From: Gemmatimonadota bacterium
GTDB lineage: Bacteria; Gemmatimonadota; Gemmatimonadetes; Gemmatimonadales; Gemmatimonadaceae
Length of the DNA stretch: 24,925 nt
Reading direction: 5' to 3'
Assembly (NCBI GenBank): GCA_016794735.1
Contig: JAEUJK010000260.1
Location: 1-24,925, forward strand
Made by a program: the position numbers and the translations under genes. Under the pieces are notes generated by a model. That model was given only the letters and a program-made list of their open reading frames with translations, had not been told where the DNA came from and made no database searches. Positions 6,700 through 13,684 of the stretch are shown one piece after another. Numbering within the stretch: position 1 is the first letter of the stretch; each line of letters opens with the position of its first letter.

Positions 6700-8115
6700 A
6701 TGGTAGAGCGAGGCGACGTGGATGCGGCACGCGGCATTGCGCGCGTGGTGTCGAGGTGGGTGACCATGATGCGCCTGCTCATTCGCCTGCGTGACACGAC
6801 CGATGAAGAGGGTGCGGTCGCGCAGATCAAGGGCCAGGTGGACTTTCGGGGTGGCAACCTGTGGGCGCTCATCTTCGCCATCCTGGTGGCGTCGGCGGGC
6901 CTGAACGTGAACTCCACGGCGGTCATCATTGGCGCGATGCTCATCTCGCCGCTGATGGGCCCGATCATGGGCGCGGGCCTCGGGCTGGGGATCAACGACC
7001 TTCCGCTGCTGCGTCGTTCGATCCGCAACCTGGCGATTGCCGCTGCGGTCAGTTTGATGACGTCGGCGCTCTACTTCGCCGTATCTCCGCTCGCCGAGGC
7101 GCAGTCCGAGCTGCTCGCCCGGACGCGACCCACGCTCTACGACGTGCTCATCGCGCTCGCCGGTGGGAGCGCCGGGATCGTGGCCGTCACGCGCCGGGGT
7201 GACAGCGGCAACGTGATTCCCGGCGTGGCGATTGCGACGGCGCTCATGCCACCGCTCTGCACGGCCGGGTTCGGGCTCGCCAACGGCGAGTTCGGTTTCA
7301 TGCTTGGCGCGCTGTACCTGTTTGTCATTAACTCGGTCCTCATTTGTCTCGCGACCCTCGCTGTCGTTCGCCTGCTGCGGTTTCGGCGCGTGGCAGAGTT
7401 GGATCCGCAGCAGGCCGTTCGGCAGCGACGCTGGTTGGGGGTGGCCACCGCGCTCACCGTCGTCCCGAGCGCCTTCGTGGGGTACCAGGTCGTGCAGGAG
7501 TCCCGGTTCGACTCCGCGGCCCGGCGCTTTGTGGCCGAGCGCCTGCAGTTTCCGGATCGGACGGTCCTGCGCTCGGTGGTGCGGCACGGCCGCGATTCCT
7601 CGACGATTGAGGCGACACTGATGGGGCGGCCGCTCTCCGCTGATGTGATCCAGAGCCTGCGCAGCCAGCTGGACGCCTACGGCTTGCAGCGGACGCGACT
7701 CGTGCTGAACCAGCCGGAAGCAGGTGCGTTTGTACCGGAACAGATCGGCCAGGCCGTGCGCGTGGGCATCATCGAGGACATCTACAAGCGGAATGAAGCG
7801 GCGCTCCAGGCCCGCGACGCCCAGGTGACCGCCCTCCAGGCGGAGCTGCAAACCCTGCGCCGGTCCCAGCGTCCGATGGCGGATGTCGCGCGCGAGCTCG
7901 TGGCGCTCTACCCAACGCTCACGTCGGTGCTGCTGGGGACGGCGGCCCAGCCGTCACGCGAGTCCGCGAAGGTGGACTCCGTCGCGACCGTGGTGGTTGG
8001 GTGGCAGCGGGTGCCGGGGATCGCGGAGCGCCGACGTGTTGACGAATACCTGTCCCGTCGCCTGTCCATGGATTCGCTGGTCGTCTCGCACATCCTCACC
8101 CCGCCACGACGATGA
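6700..8115 (+). CDS. DUF389 family membrane protein with C-terminal soluble domain
   Basis: A 471-residue protein. Residues 45-230 form the DUF389 core with about six hydrophobic segments. It is recognised by FRGGNLWALIFAILVASAGLNVNSTAV in pieces (49-75), IIGAMLISPLMGPIMGAGLGLG (77-98), and GNVIPGVAIATALMPPLCTAGFGLA (170-194). The molecular function of the family is not established. After a further hydrophobic helix near 246-263, residues 265-471 are soluble and probably extracytoplasmic. They include a predicted coiled coil at about 362-392 (EAALQARDAQVTALQAELQ) and a final alpha/beta region ending in SLVVSHIL. The ATG at 6700 was chosen as the first in-frame Met before the conserved part. 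Starts at 6718 (GTG) or about 6769 are also possible, since no Shine-Dalgarno helps. Its stop overlaps the GNAT start as ATGA. Confidence 0.85.
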   Translation: MVERGDVDAARGIARVVSRWVTMMRLLIRLRDTTDEEGAVAQIKGQVDFRGGNLWALIFAILVASAGLNVNSTAVIIGAMLISPLMGPIMGAGLGLGINDLPLLRRSIRNLAIAAAVSLMTSALYFAVSPLAEAQSELLARTRPTLYDVLIALAGGSAGIVAVTRRGDSGNVIPGVAIATALMPPLCTAGFGLANGEFGFMLGALYLFVINSVLICLATLAVVRLLRFRRVAELDPQQAVRQRRWLGVATALTVVPSAFVGYQVVQESRFDSAARRFVAERLQFPDRTVLRSVVRHGRDSSTIEATLMGRPLSADVIQSLRSQLDAYGLQRTRLVLNQPEAGAFVPEQIGQAVRVGIIEDIYKRNEAALQARDAQVTALQAELQTLRRSQRPMADVARELVALYPTLTSVLLGTAAQPSRESAKVDSVATVVVGWQRVPGIAERRRVDEYLSRRLSMDSLVVSHILTPPRR

Positions 8116-8840
8116 GCACGGCGCCTGCCCGGAAGTCCTCGCATCGCCTGGTCACGCGCGAGATCAACCGCCAGGATGACCCGGACTTCGATGCGGCGTA
8201 TGCCCTGTTGGCCCAGACCTTCTCCCGCGCCGAGCTGGTCACCAAGCGTGACTGGAAGGCTACGCTCGCGGAGAAGGCCTCCGCCGTGTGGACCGACCTG
8301 TCCTGGCACCTGCTGGTGGTGCGCCGTGGCACACGCGTGGTCGGGCTCGTGACGGGCACCTATTTCGGCCACCTGAACGCCGGGATGGTTGGGTACCTCG
8401 CGACGGATCCGGCCGAACGTGGCGCGGGGATTGGCTCGCGCCTGCGGCAGCGGCTGCGCATGGCCTTTGAGAAGGATGCGCATCAGCTGCGCGGAGAGTC
8501 GCTCGGCGCCATCCTGGGCGAGGTCAGCGCCGAGAACCCGTGGTTGCGCACGTTGGCGCGTCGGGAGGGAGTGATTGTCCTCGACACGCCGTACTTCCAG
8601 CCAAGCTTGCGGGCCGACGACGACCCTTCGCCGTTCTTCCTGTACTGGCAGCAGCTGCGGCCACCCTTCCGCAACGCCCTCTCCGTGGCCGAGGTCAGGC
8701 GGATCTTCTACGCCATCTGGCGCCGCGGCTACCGGGTCGATCGACCGCTGGAGCGGGCCACCTTCCGCAGGATGCTTCGTGCCCTCTCCAAGCGGCGAAA
8801 GATCTCGTCCGCTCGCCTCTCACCCCGGGGACTGGAATGA
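8112..8840 (+). CDS. GNAT-family N-acetyltransferase
   Basis: A 242-residue cytosolic protein with a GNAT domain in residues 13-160. Acetyl-CoA binding motif A is clear: VGYLATDPAERGAGIGSRLRQRLR (93-116 region), with the pyrophosphate loop R103-G-A-G-I-G108 at the start of the following helix. The preceding strands WHLLVVRRGTRVVGLVTGTYF (65-85) are the usual beta2-beta4. Residues 160-242 are an Arg-rich helical extension not typical of minimal GNAT enzymes; it could bind the substrate or a partner. The substrate is unknown. The start ATG overlaps the DUF389 stop and its own stop overlaps the amidohydrolase ATG (ATGA at both junctions), so the three genes are probably co-translated. No independent Shine-Dalgarno is seen. 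Confidence 0.85.
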   Translation: MSTAPARKSSHRLVTREINRQDDPDFDAAYALLAQTFSRAELVTKRDWKATLAEKASAVWTDLSWHLLVVRRGTRVVGLVTGTYFGHLNAGMVGYLATDPAERGAGIGSRLRQRLRMAFEKDAHQLRGESLGAILGEVSAENPWLRTLARREGVIVLDTPYFQPSLRADDDPSPFFLYWQQLRPPFRNALSVAEVRRIFYAIWRRGYRVDRPLERATFRRMLRALSKRRKISSARLSPRGLE

Positions 8841-9646
8841 TCATCGATTGCCACGTGCATCTCAACAACTACCATGAGGAGGTTGCCGTCTCGCTCAGGG
8901 ATAGCCTCGCCAAGTTGCAGGCGGCGATGGCCGAGAATCACGTGGACCATGCGCTGGTGCTGACCAGTTACCTGGTCAGTCCGCACCGACCCAGCACGGC
9001 CGAAGTCGTGGCGGCGATCGCCGACGTACCACGACTCGGCGTCGTCGCGGGTATCAGCTACCAGCACTACCGCGAGCGGAACCTGCGGGAGCTGGCCGAC
9101 TTCCTCAAGGCGGGCCTCGTGAAGGGGCTCAAGCTGTACCCGGGCTACGAGCCCTTTTATCCCCACGACCGACGGCTCCAGGTGGTGTACGAGCTTGCGG
9201 AAGAGTTCGACGTCCCGGTGATGATCCACTCCGGGGACACGTACTCGGCGCGCGGCAAGCTGAAGTACTCGCACCCACTCGAGATCGACGAGGTGGCCGT
9301 CGACTTTCCCAATGTCAAGTTCGTCGTCTGCCACCTCGGCAATCCGTGGCTGACGGACTGCATGGAAGTGGTCTACAAGAACGCCAACGTGTATGCCGAC
9401 ATCTCCGGGCTGGTGCTCGGGGAGTTCACCGAGGCGTTCGAGGACTACATGGCGGAAGAGATCCGCGACGTCATCATGTACGCTGGGGACCCGAAGCGCT
9501 TCCTCTACGGCACGGATTGGCCGATCTGTTCGATGAAATCGTACCTGAACTTCGTGCGGCAACTCGAGCTGCCGGAGGAAACGGCGCGGTTGATCCTGTC
9601 GGAGAACGCGCGGCGACTGTTCAAGATCGACGTCGTGCCGACGTGA
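8837..9646 (+). CDS. Amidohydrolase_2-type metal-dependent hydrolase
   Basis: A 269-residue TIM-barrel metal-dependent hydrolase of the amidohydrolase_2 (ACMSD/LigW-like) group, whose members hydrolyse or decarboxylate small organic acids using Zn or Mn. Expected ligands are visible: D4-C-H6-V-H8 on the first strand, H131 in VPVMIHSGD (127-134), H166 in VVCHLGNPW (163-171), and D227 in LYGTDWPI (223-230). A segment VKGLKLYPGYEPFYP (95-109) supplies the usual middle strand. The C-terminus has the typical ENARRLFKI motif. The start at 8837 is fixed by homology (MIIDCHVHL) and overlaps the GNAT stop. The substrate cannot be predicted. Pairing with an acetyltransferase might suggest modification and turnover of the same small molecule, but that is speculation. 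Confidence 0.9.
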   Translation: MIIDCHVHLNNYHEEVAVSLRDSLAKLQAAMAENHVDHALVLTSYLVSPHRPSTAEVVAAIADVPRLGVVAGISYQHYRERNLRELADFLKAGLVKGLKLYPGYEPFYPHDRRLQVVYELAEEFDVPVMIHSGDTYSARGKLKYSHPLEIDEVAVDFPNVKFVVCHLGNPWLTDCMEVVYKNANVYADISGLVLGEFTEAFEDYMAEEIRDVIMYAGDPKRFLYGTDWPICSMKSYLNFVRQLELPEETARLILSENARRLFKIDVVPT

Positions 9647-9676
9647 GGTGACCCGGCATGCGTGACGCGGGGGGCC

Positions 9677-9698
9677 GGGCGCAGCGGAGCCTGCGCCC
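9677..9698. terminator. Probable bidirectional terminator hairpin
   Basis: A perfect 8-bp stem GGGCGCAG / CTGCGCCC with a six-base loop lies in the 66-base gap between the convergent amidohydrolase and symporter genes. A second, weaker stem (ACTCGC / GCGAGT, loop CTTA) at 9706-9721 straddles the symporter stop. Neither has a U tract, as is common in GC-rich bacteria. Position between converging genes supports a terminator role. Confidence 0.6.
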
Positions 9699-9712
9699 TC
9701 CCGATACTCGCC

Positions 9713-11488
9713 TTAGCGAGTCGCGTCGCTGCTCCGCCAGATCCGCGGCAGTACCGCGGACAGTCCCAACGTTGCCACGACAAACACGCCGAGCCACAGG
9801 AGGGCCTGCGACGTGCGCCCGTACAGGAAGGAGCCGGTGCCGAACAGCGCGGCGTAGACAAAGAGGCACCCGAGGATCCACGCGGCGAACGACATTGGCA
9901 GGGAATCGTTGGATGCCGGCAGGCCGGTGCGGCGACGCACCTCGGCCCAGCCGGGCCCCGCCGGACGCACAAGCCGGTAGAACGACTCCAGCGTCGCGCG
10001 TTCGTTCTGCGGTCCGAGGAACGAGACCGCGATCCACACTACGCTGGTGATCGCCACGCCAATGATGAGGGAGACGTGAGAGGCGACCGTCATCCCCATC
10101 TTGTTGGCCACGAAGAAGCTCACGGCCACCACGAACGACGTGACCATCGCCGCAACCTCGCTCCACGCCGTCACACGCCACCAGAACCAGCGCAGGAGGT
10201 ACAGCAGCCCCGTGCCAGCGCCCACCGACATCAGGAGGGTGAACGTCTCCTGCGCACTGTCCAGGACGAAGGTGATGAGCGATGCCACGAGCATCAGCAA
10301 GGCAGCGGTCAGGCGTCCCATGAAAACGTAGTGCTTCTCCTCGGCATCCGGTCGCACAAAGCGGCGGTAGAAGTCGTGGACGAGGTACGACCCGCCCCAG
10401 TTGAGGTGCGTGACGATGGTGGACACGTAGGCAGCGAGGAGCCCGGCCACCATCAGGCCGAGCATGCCCGCCGGGAGGAACCGCAACATCGCCGGATACG
10501 CCATGTCATGGCCGAGCAACGCCGGATCGACGTGCGGGAAGGTCGTGGCGATGTCGCTCACCTGCGGATACACGAGCAGGGAACACAAGGCGACGATCAC
10601 CCACGGCCACGGACGCAGGGCGTAGTGCGCGAAGTTGAACAACAAGGTGCCCGCGAGGGCATCGTTCTCGCTCTTGGAGGCCAGCATGCGTTGCGCGATG
10701 TAGCTGCCGCCGCCGGGTTCCGCCCCCGGGTACCACACCGACCACCATTGCACCGTCAACGGGATGATGAGCACCGACAGGGTCATCCCCCAATCGCCAA
10801 AGTCAGGGACGAGCGCCAGGGTCGCCGGGTCGATCTTGCTGAAGAGCCCGGACAGCCCCCCAACTTGTGGCTGCTGGAGCGCGTAATACGCCGTCGCGAG
10901 GGAGCCGGTCATCGCGATCCCGAACTGGATGAAGTCGACGACGAGTACGCCCCACAGGCCCGACGTCGCGGCAAAGAGCACGTTGATGACGGCGCAAGCG
11001 AGCAACGTCTGCCCCATGGGCCACCCGAACAACACGTTGGCGATCTTGGCGGCGGCCAGGTTCACGCTCGCCATGATCATGCAATTGAAGAACAGGCCGA
11101 GGTAGATCGCGCGGAAGCCGCGCACGAAGCTGGCCGCCTTGCCCGAGTAGCGGATCTCATAGAACTCGAGGTCCGTCAGCACCTTCGACCGGCGCCAGAG
11201 TCGGGCGTAGAAGAACACCGTCATCATCCCCGTGAGCAGGAACGACCACCAGGCCCAGTTGTTCGCGACTCCCTTCGTGCGGACGAGGTCGGTCACGAGG
11301 TTGGGGGTGTCGGTCGAGAACGTCGTCGCCACCATCGACACCCCGACCAACCACCACGGCGCAGCCTGTCCCGAGGTGAAGAACTCCTTGGTGCTCGAAC
11401 CCCCGCGCCGCGTGAAGAGCAGGGCCGGAAGGAACGCCACCAGAATCGAGACGATGATGACGGTCCAGTCGAGGTTCGTGAGAGTCAT
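9713..11488 (-). CDS. Sodium:solute symporter (SSS family)
   Basis: A 591-residue protein with about 13-15 membrane helices, matching the LeuT-fold sodium:solute symporter family (SGLT/PutP relatives). Landmarks are the N-terminal helix (about 7-25), EFFTSGQAAPWWLVGVSMVATTFSTDTP (35-62) as the SSS signature that includes part of the Na+ site, FYARLWRR (93-100) and the motif DLEFYEIRYSG (106-116) following the third helix, and later LVAGLLAAYVSTIVTHLNWGGSYLVHDFYRRF-type sequence with Ser/Thr of the second Na+ site region. Na+-driven uptake of a sugar, amino acid or organic acid is expected. It diverges from a GH20 hexosaminidase gene, which makes an amino sugar or chito-oligosaccharide product plausible, as inference. 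The ATG at 11488 has no Shine-Dalgarno and lies just beside a tandem repeat region. Confidence 0.92.
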   Translation of the reverse strand: MTLTNLDWTVIIVSILVAFLPALLFTRRGGSSTKEFFTSGQAAPWWLVGVSMVATTFSTDTPNLVTDLVRTKGVANNWAWWSFLLTGMMTVFFYARLWRRSKVLTDLEFYEIRYSGKAASFVRGFRAIYLGLFFNCMIMASVNLAAAKIANVLFGWPMGQTLLACAVINVLFAATSGLWGVLVVDFIQFGIAMTGSLATAYYALQQPQVGGLSGLFSKIDPATLALVPDFGDWGMTLSVLIIPLTVQWWSVWYPGAEPGGGSYIAQRMLASKSENDALAGTLLFNFAHYALRPWPWVIVALCSLLVYPQVSDIATTFPHVDPALLGHDMAYPAMLRFLPAGMLGLMVAGLLAAYVSTIVTHLNWGGSYLVHDFYRRFVRPDAEEKHYVFMGRLTAALLMLVASLITFVLDSAQETFTLLMSVGAGTGLLYLLRWFWWRVTAWSEVAAMVTSFVVAVSFFVANKMGMTVASHVSLIIGVAITSVVWIAVSFLGPQNERATLESFYRLVRPAGPGWAEVRRRTGLPASNDSLPMSFAAWILGCLFVYAALFGTGSFLYGRTSQALLWLGVFVVATLGLSAVLPRIWRSSDATR

Positions 11489-11492
11489 GGCG

Positions 11493-11512
11493 AGGACGGC
11501 GGAGGACGGCGG
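11493..11512. repeat. 10-bp tandem duplication next to symporter start
   Basis: The decamer AGGACGGCGG occurs twice without a gap, starting only four bases upstream of the symporter ATG. It shares the GACGGC core with the heptamer array that follows, so both may come from one expanding motif. Confidence 0.85.
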
Positions 11513-11514
11513 CT

Positions 11515-11556
11515 AGACGGCAGACGGCAGACGGCAGACGGCAGACGGCAGACCGC
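11515..11556. repeat. Heptanucleotide tandem array (AGACGGC x5, plus one degenerate)
   Basis: Five perfect head-to-tail copies of AGACGGC (GCCGTCT on the symporter sense strand) cover 11515-11549, followed by a sixth copy with one change (AGACCGC). The array lies 26 bases upstream of the symporter start codon, probably in its leader or promoter. Copy number of such short arrays often varies by slippage. Confidence 0.9.
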
Positions 11557-11570
11557 CCGCACGCGGGCGG
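11553..11570. other. GC-rich hairpin at the end of the heptamer array
   Basis: CCGCCCG and CGGGCGG form a perfect 7-bp stem with loop CACG. It directly adjoins the heptamer array. Being between divergent starts it is not an ordinary terminator. It could be a leader structure, an insulator between divergent transcripts, or a protein site. Confidence 0.6.
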
Positions 11571-11653
11571 GACGTTAACCCTTCCGGGCGTATCTCGCAC
11601 GAGGGCGCAGGCACCACTGGCTGTCGCCCCGGGATCGCTGCCAACTTCCGCCC

Positions 11654-13678
11654 ATGCGAAGACTCGTCGCCCTCCTGTTCCTGGTTGCCGTCGCGCCGGC
11701 ACGCGCGCAGATCGGCACCCTCCTGCCGGTCCCAACCACGGTCACGCCGGGGCCCGGTCGCCTGGTGCTGGACACCACCTTCCGCGTGGCGATCACGAAG
11801 TTCACCGACGATCGCCTGCGCCGTGGTGTAGAGCGCGCGATCCTCCGCTTCGAGGAACGCACCGCGCTGGAAGTGGCCCGGTCGGTCGCACCCCCCACGG
11901 CCAGCGCGACGCTGCGCGTGGTGGTGGACGGCGCGGGTGATCGCGTGCAGTCGATCGACGAGAACGAGAGCTACGGCCTGGAGGTCACCGAAAGCGGGGC
12001 GACGCTCTCCGCACCCACCGTGGTCGGGGCGCTGCGCGGCCTCGAGACGCTGCTGCAGCTCATCACCAGTGACGCGACCACGCGATACCTGCCGGCCGTG
12101 ACGATCCGCGACACACCGCGCTTTCGGTGGCGCGGGTTGCTCGTCGATGTCGGCCGTCACTTCATGCCGGTGGAGCAGGTGAAGAAGACGATCGACGGGA
12201 TGGCCATGGTGAAGCTCAACGTGCTGCACTGGCACCTGAGCGAGGACCAGGGCTTTCGCGTCGAGAGCAAGCGTTTCCCGAAGCTCCACCAGCTCGGCAG
12301 TGACGGGGAGTACTACACGCAGGCGGAGTTGCGTGACGTCGTGGCGTATGCGCGCGACCGCGGGATTCGCGTCGTGCCGGAGTTCGACATGCCGGGACAC
12401 TCCACGGCCTGGCTGGTCGGGTACCCGCAGTACGCCACGCGGCGGCCACCCAATGGCATCCGGCGCGCGTGGGGTGGGGCCGACGCGATCTTCGACCCGA
12501 CGAAGGAAGCCACGTACACCTTCATCGACCAGTTCATCGGCGAGATGGTGCGCATCTTCCCGGATGCCTACTGGCACATCGGGGGGGACGAGGTCGAGGA
12601 TAAGCACTGGAACGGCAACCCGCGCATCGTGCGCTGGCGCCGCGCGCGCGGGATGCGGACCAACGAGGAACTGCAGGCGTACTTCAACCAGCGCCTGATG
12701 CGCATCCTGCGCAAGCACGACCGCCAGATGGTGGGATGGGACGAGATCCTGCATCCCAAGGTGCCGCCCCAGACGGTGATCCAGTCGTGGCGCGGGACCA
12801 ACTACCTGCGGGATGCAGCCAAGGGCGGGTTCAACACCATCCTGTCGGCGCCGTACTACCTCGACCACATCAAGCCGGCCACGGACTTCTACCTGGCCGA
12901 CCCGATTCCCACCACCACCGACCTCACCATCGAGGAGCAGCGGCATGTCCTTGGCGGCGAGGCGTGCATGTGGTCGGAGTTCGTGTCGTACGAAACCACC
13001 GACTCACGCCTCTGGCCGCGACTGGGTGCGGTGGCGGAACGCCTCTGGTCGCCGCAGTCGGTGACCGACGTCCCCGACATGTACCGCCGGCTCGACGTGC
13101 TGGCCGGGCGGCTGGAGGCGCACGGATTCCGCGTGCAGTCCCACAGCGCGCGGATGCTGCGCAAGTTGTTCCCGAGTGGTGAACTCGCCCCGCTCGAGTC
13201 GTTGCTCACCGTCGCCCAGCCGCCGCACTTCGGCCAGGCATTGAACGGCCGCCAGACGACGCAGCTGCATCCACTGGCCCGCATCGTCGATGCGGCACGC
13301 CCGGACCCGCCGGCGCGGTGGCTCACCGAACGACTCGTCAGGCAGTTCGTGACCAACACCGCCGACAACATCTCGCACGATTCGCTCACCACGCTGATGC
13401 AGCGATGGCGCGCCCTGGCGCCAACCATCCGTGCGCTCGCGGGGGAAACGGTGGCGATCGGCGAGGCGGTGCCCGTCGCCGATGCGCTCGAGCGTACCTC
13501 CACCATCGGGTTGGAGGCGATGCAATACGTGCGGAGCGGTACGCGACCGGATTCCACCTGGCTCGCGGCGGCCGCCGCGGACCTCAAGCGTTTTGAGCAA
13601 CCACAGGGACTGCTGCGCGTCTCGGTCGTTCCGGAGATACGAAAGCTCGTGGCCCTGCTGCAGGGCGTCGTCCAGTAG
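11654..13678 (+). CDS. Secreted beta-N-acetylhexosaminidase, GH20
   Basis: A 674-residue exported glycosidase that removes terminal GlcNAc or GalNAc from chito-oligosaccharides, peptidoglycan fragments or glycans. Residues 1-19 are a Sec signal peptide with an Ala-Arg-Ala-Gln cleavage region. A GH20b-like N-terminal domain (25-150) precedes the catalytic TIM barrel (155-470). Barrel motifs are FRWRGLLVDVGRHF (157-170) with substrate-binding Arg160, NVLHWHLSEDQGFR (189-202), VPEFDMPGHS (241-250), WHIGGDEV (307-314) with the catalytic Asp312-Glu313 pair, and GGEACMWSE (434-442). Residues 475-674 are an extra helical C-terminal region of unknown role. It has a divergent symporter as neighbour and a convergent propeller gene only six bases downstream. 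Catalytic residues look intact. Confidence 0.95.
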   Translation: MRRLVALLFLVAVAPARAQIGTLLPVPTTVTPGPGRLVLDTTFRVAITKFTDDRLRRGVERAILRFEERTALEVARSVAPPTASATLRVVVDGAGDRVQSIDENESYGLEVTESGATLSAPTVVGALRGLETLLQLITSDATTRYLPAVTIRDTPRFRWRGLLVDVGRHFMPVEQVKKTIDGMAMVKLNVLHWHLSEDQGFRVESKRFPKLHQLGSDGEYYTQAELRDVVAYARDRGIRVVPEFDMPGHSTAWLVGYPQYATRRPPNGIRRAWGGADAIFDPTKEATYTFIDQFIGEMVRIFPDAYWHIGGDEVEDKHWNGNPRIVRWRRARGMRTNEELQAYFNQRLMRILRKHDRQMVGWDEILHPKVPPQTVIQSWRGTNYLRDAAKGGFNTILSAPYYLDHIKPATDFYLADPIPTTTDLTIEEQRHVLGGEACMWSEFVSYETTDSRLWPRLGAVAERLWSPQSVTDVPDMYRRLDVLAGRLEAHGFRVQSHSARMLRKLFPSGELAPLESLLTVAQPPHFGQALNGRQTTQLHPLARIVDAARPDPPARWLTERLVRQFVTNTADNISHDSLTTLMQRWRALAPTIRALAGETVAIGEAVPVADALERTSTIGLEAMQYVRSGTRPDSTWLAAAAADLKRFEQPQGLLRVSVVPEIRKLVALLQGVVQ

Positions 13679-13684
13679 GATCGT

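Larger units (their letters stand above)
11489..11653. promoter_or_regulatory. Divergent control region of symporter and GH20 genes
   Basis: The 165 bases between the two divergent starts must contain both promoters and both leaders. The symporter-proximal half is filled by a 10-mer duplication, a 7-mer array and a GC hairpin (listed separately). The GH20-proximal half (about 11571-11653) is unique sequence beginning gacgttaaccc. No convincing -35/-10 pair or Shine-Dalgarno was found for either gene. Confidence 0.5.

Noticed and set aside
6259..7851. 530-codon minus-strand open frame opposite DUF389
   Set aside because: No motifs and composition typical of antisense frames; the plus strand is a conserved membrane protein.
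11515..11556. CRISPR-like array
   Set aside because: Units are 7 bases without spacers; it is a simple tandem repeat.
9662..11578. 638-codon plus-strand open frame opposite the symporter, ending in the heptamer repeat
   Set aside because: Charged low-complexity sequence antisense to a full-length SSS symporter; length is due to GC bias.
11513..12946. 477-codon minus-strand open frame opposite GH20
   Set aside because: Lies against the catalytic barrel with intact active-site motifs on the plus strand; no family pattern.
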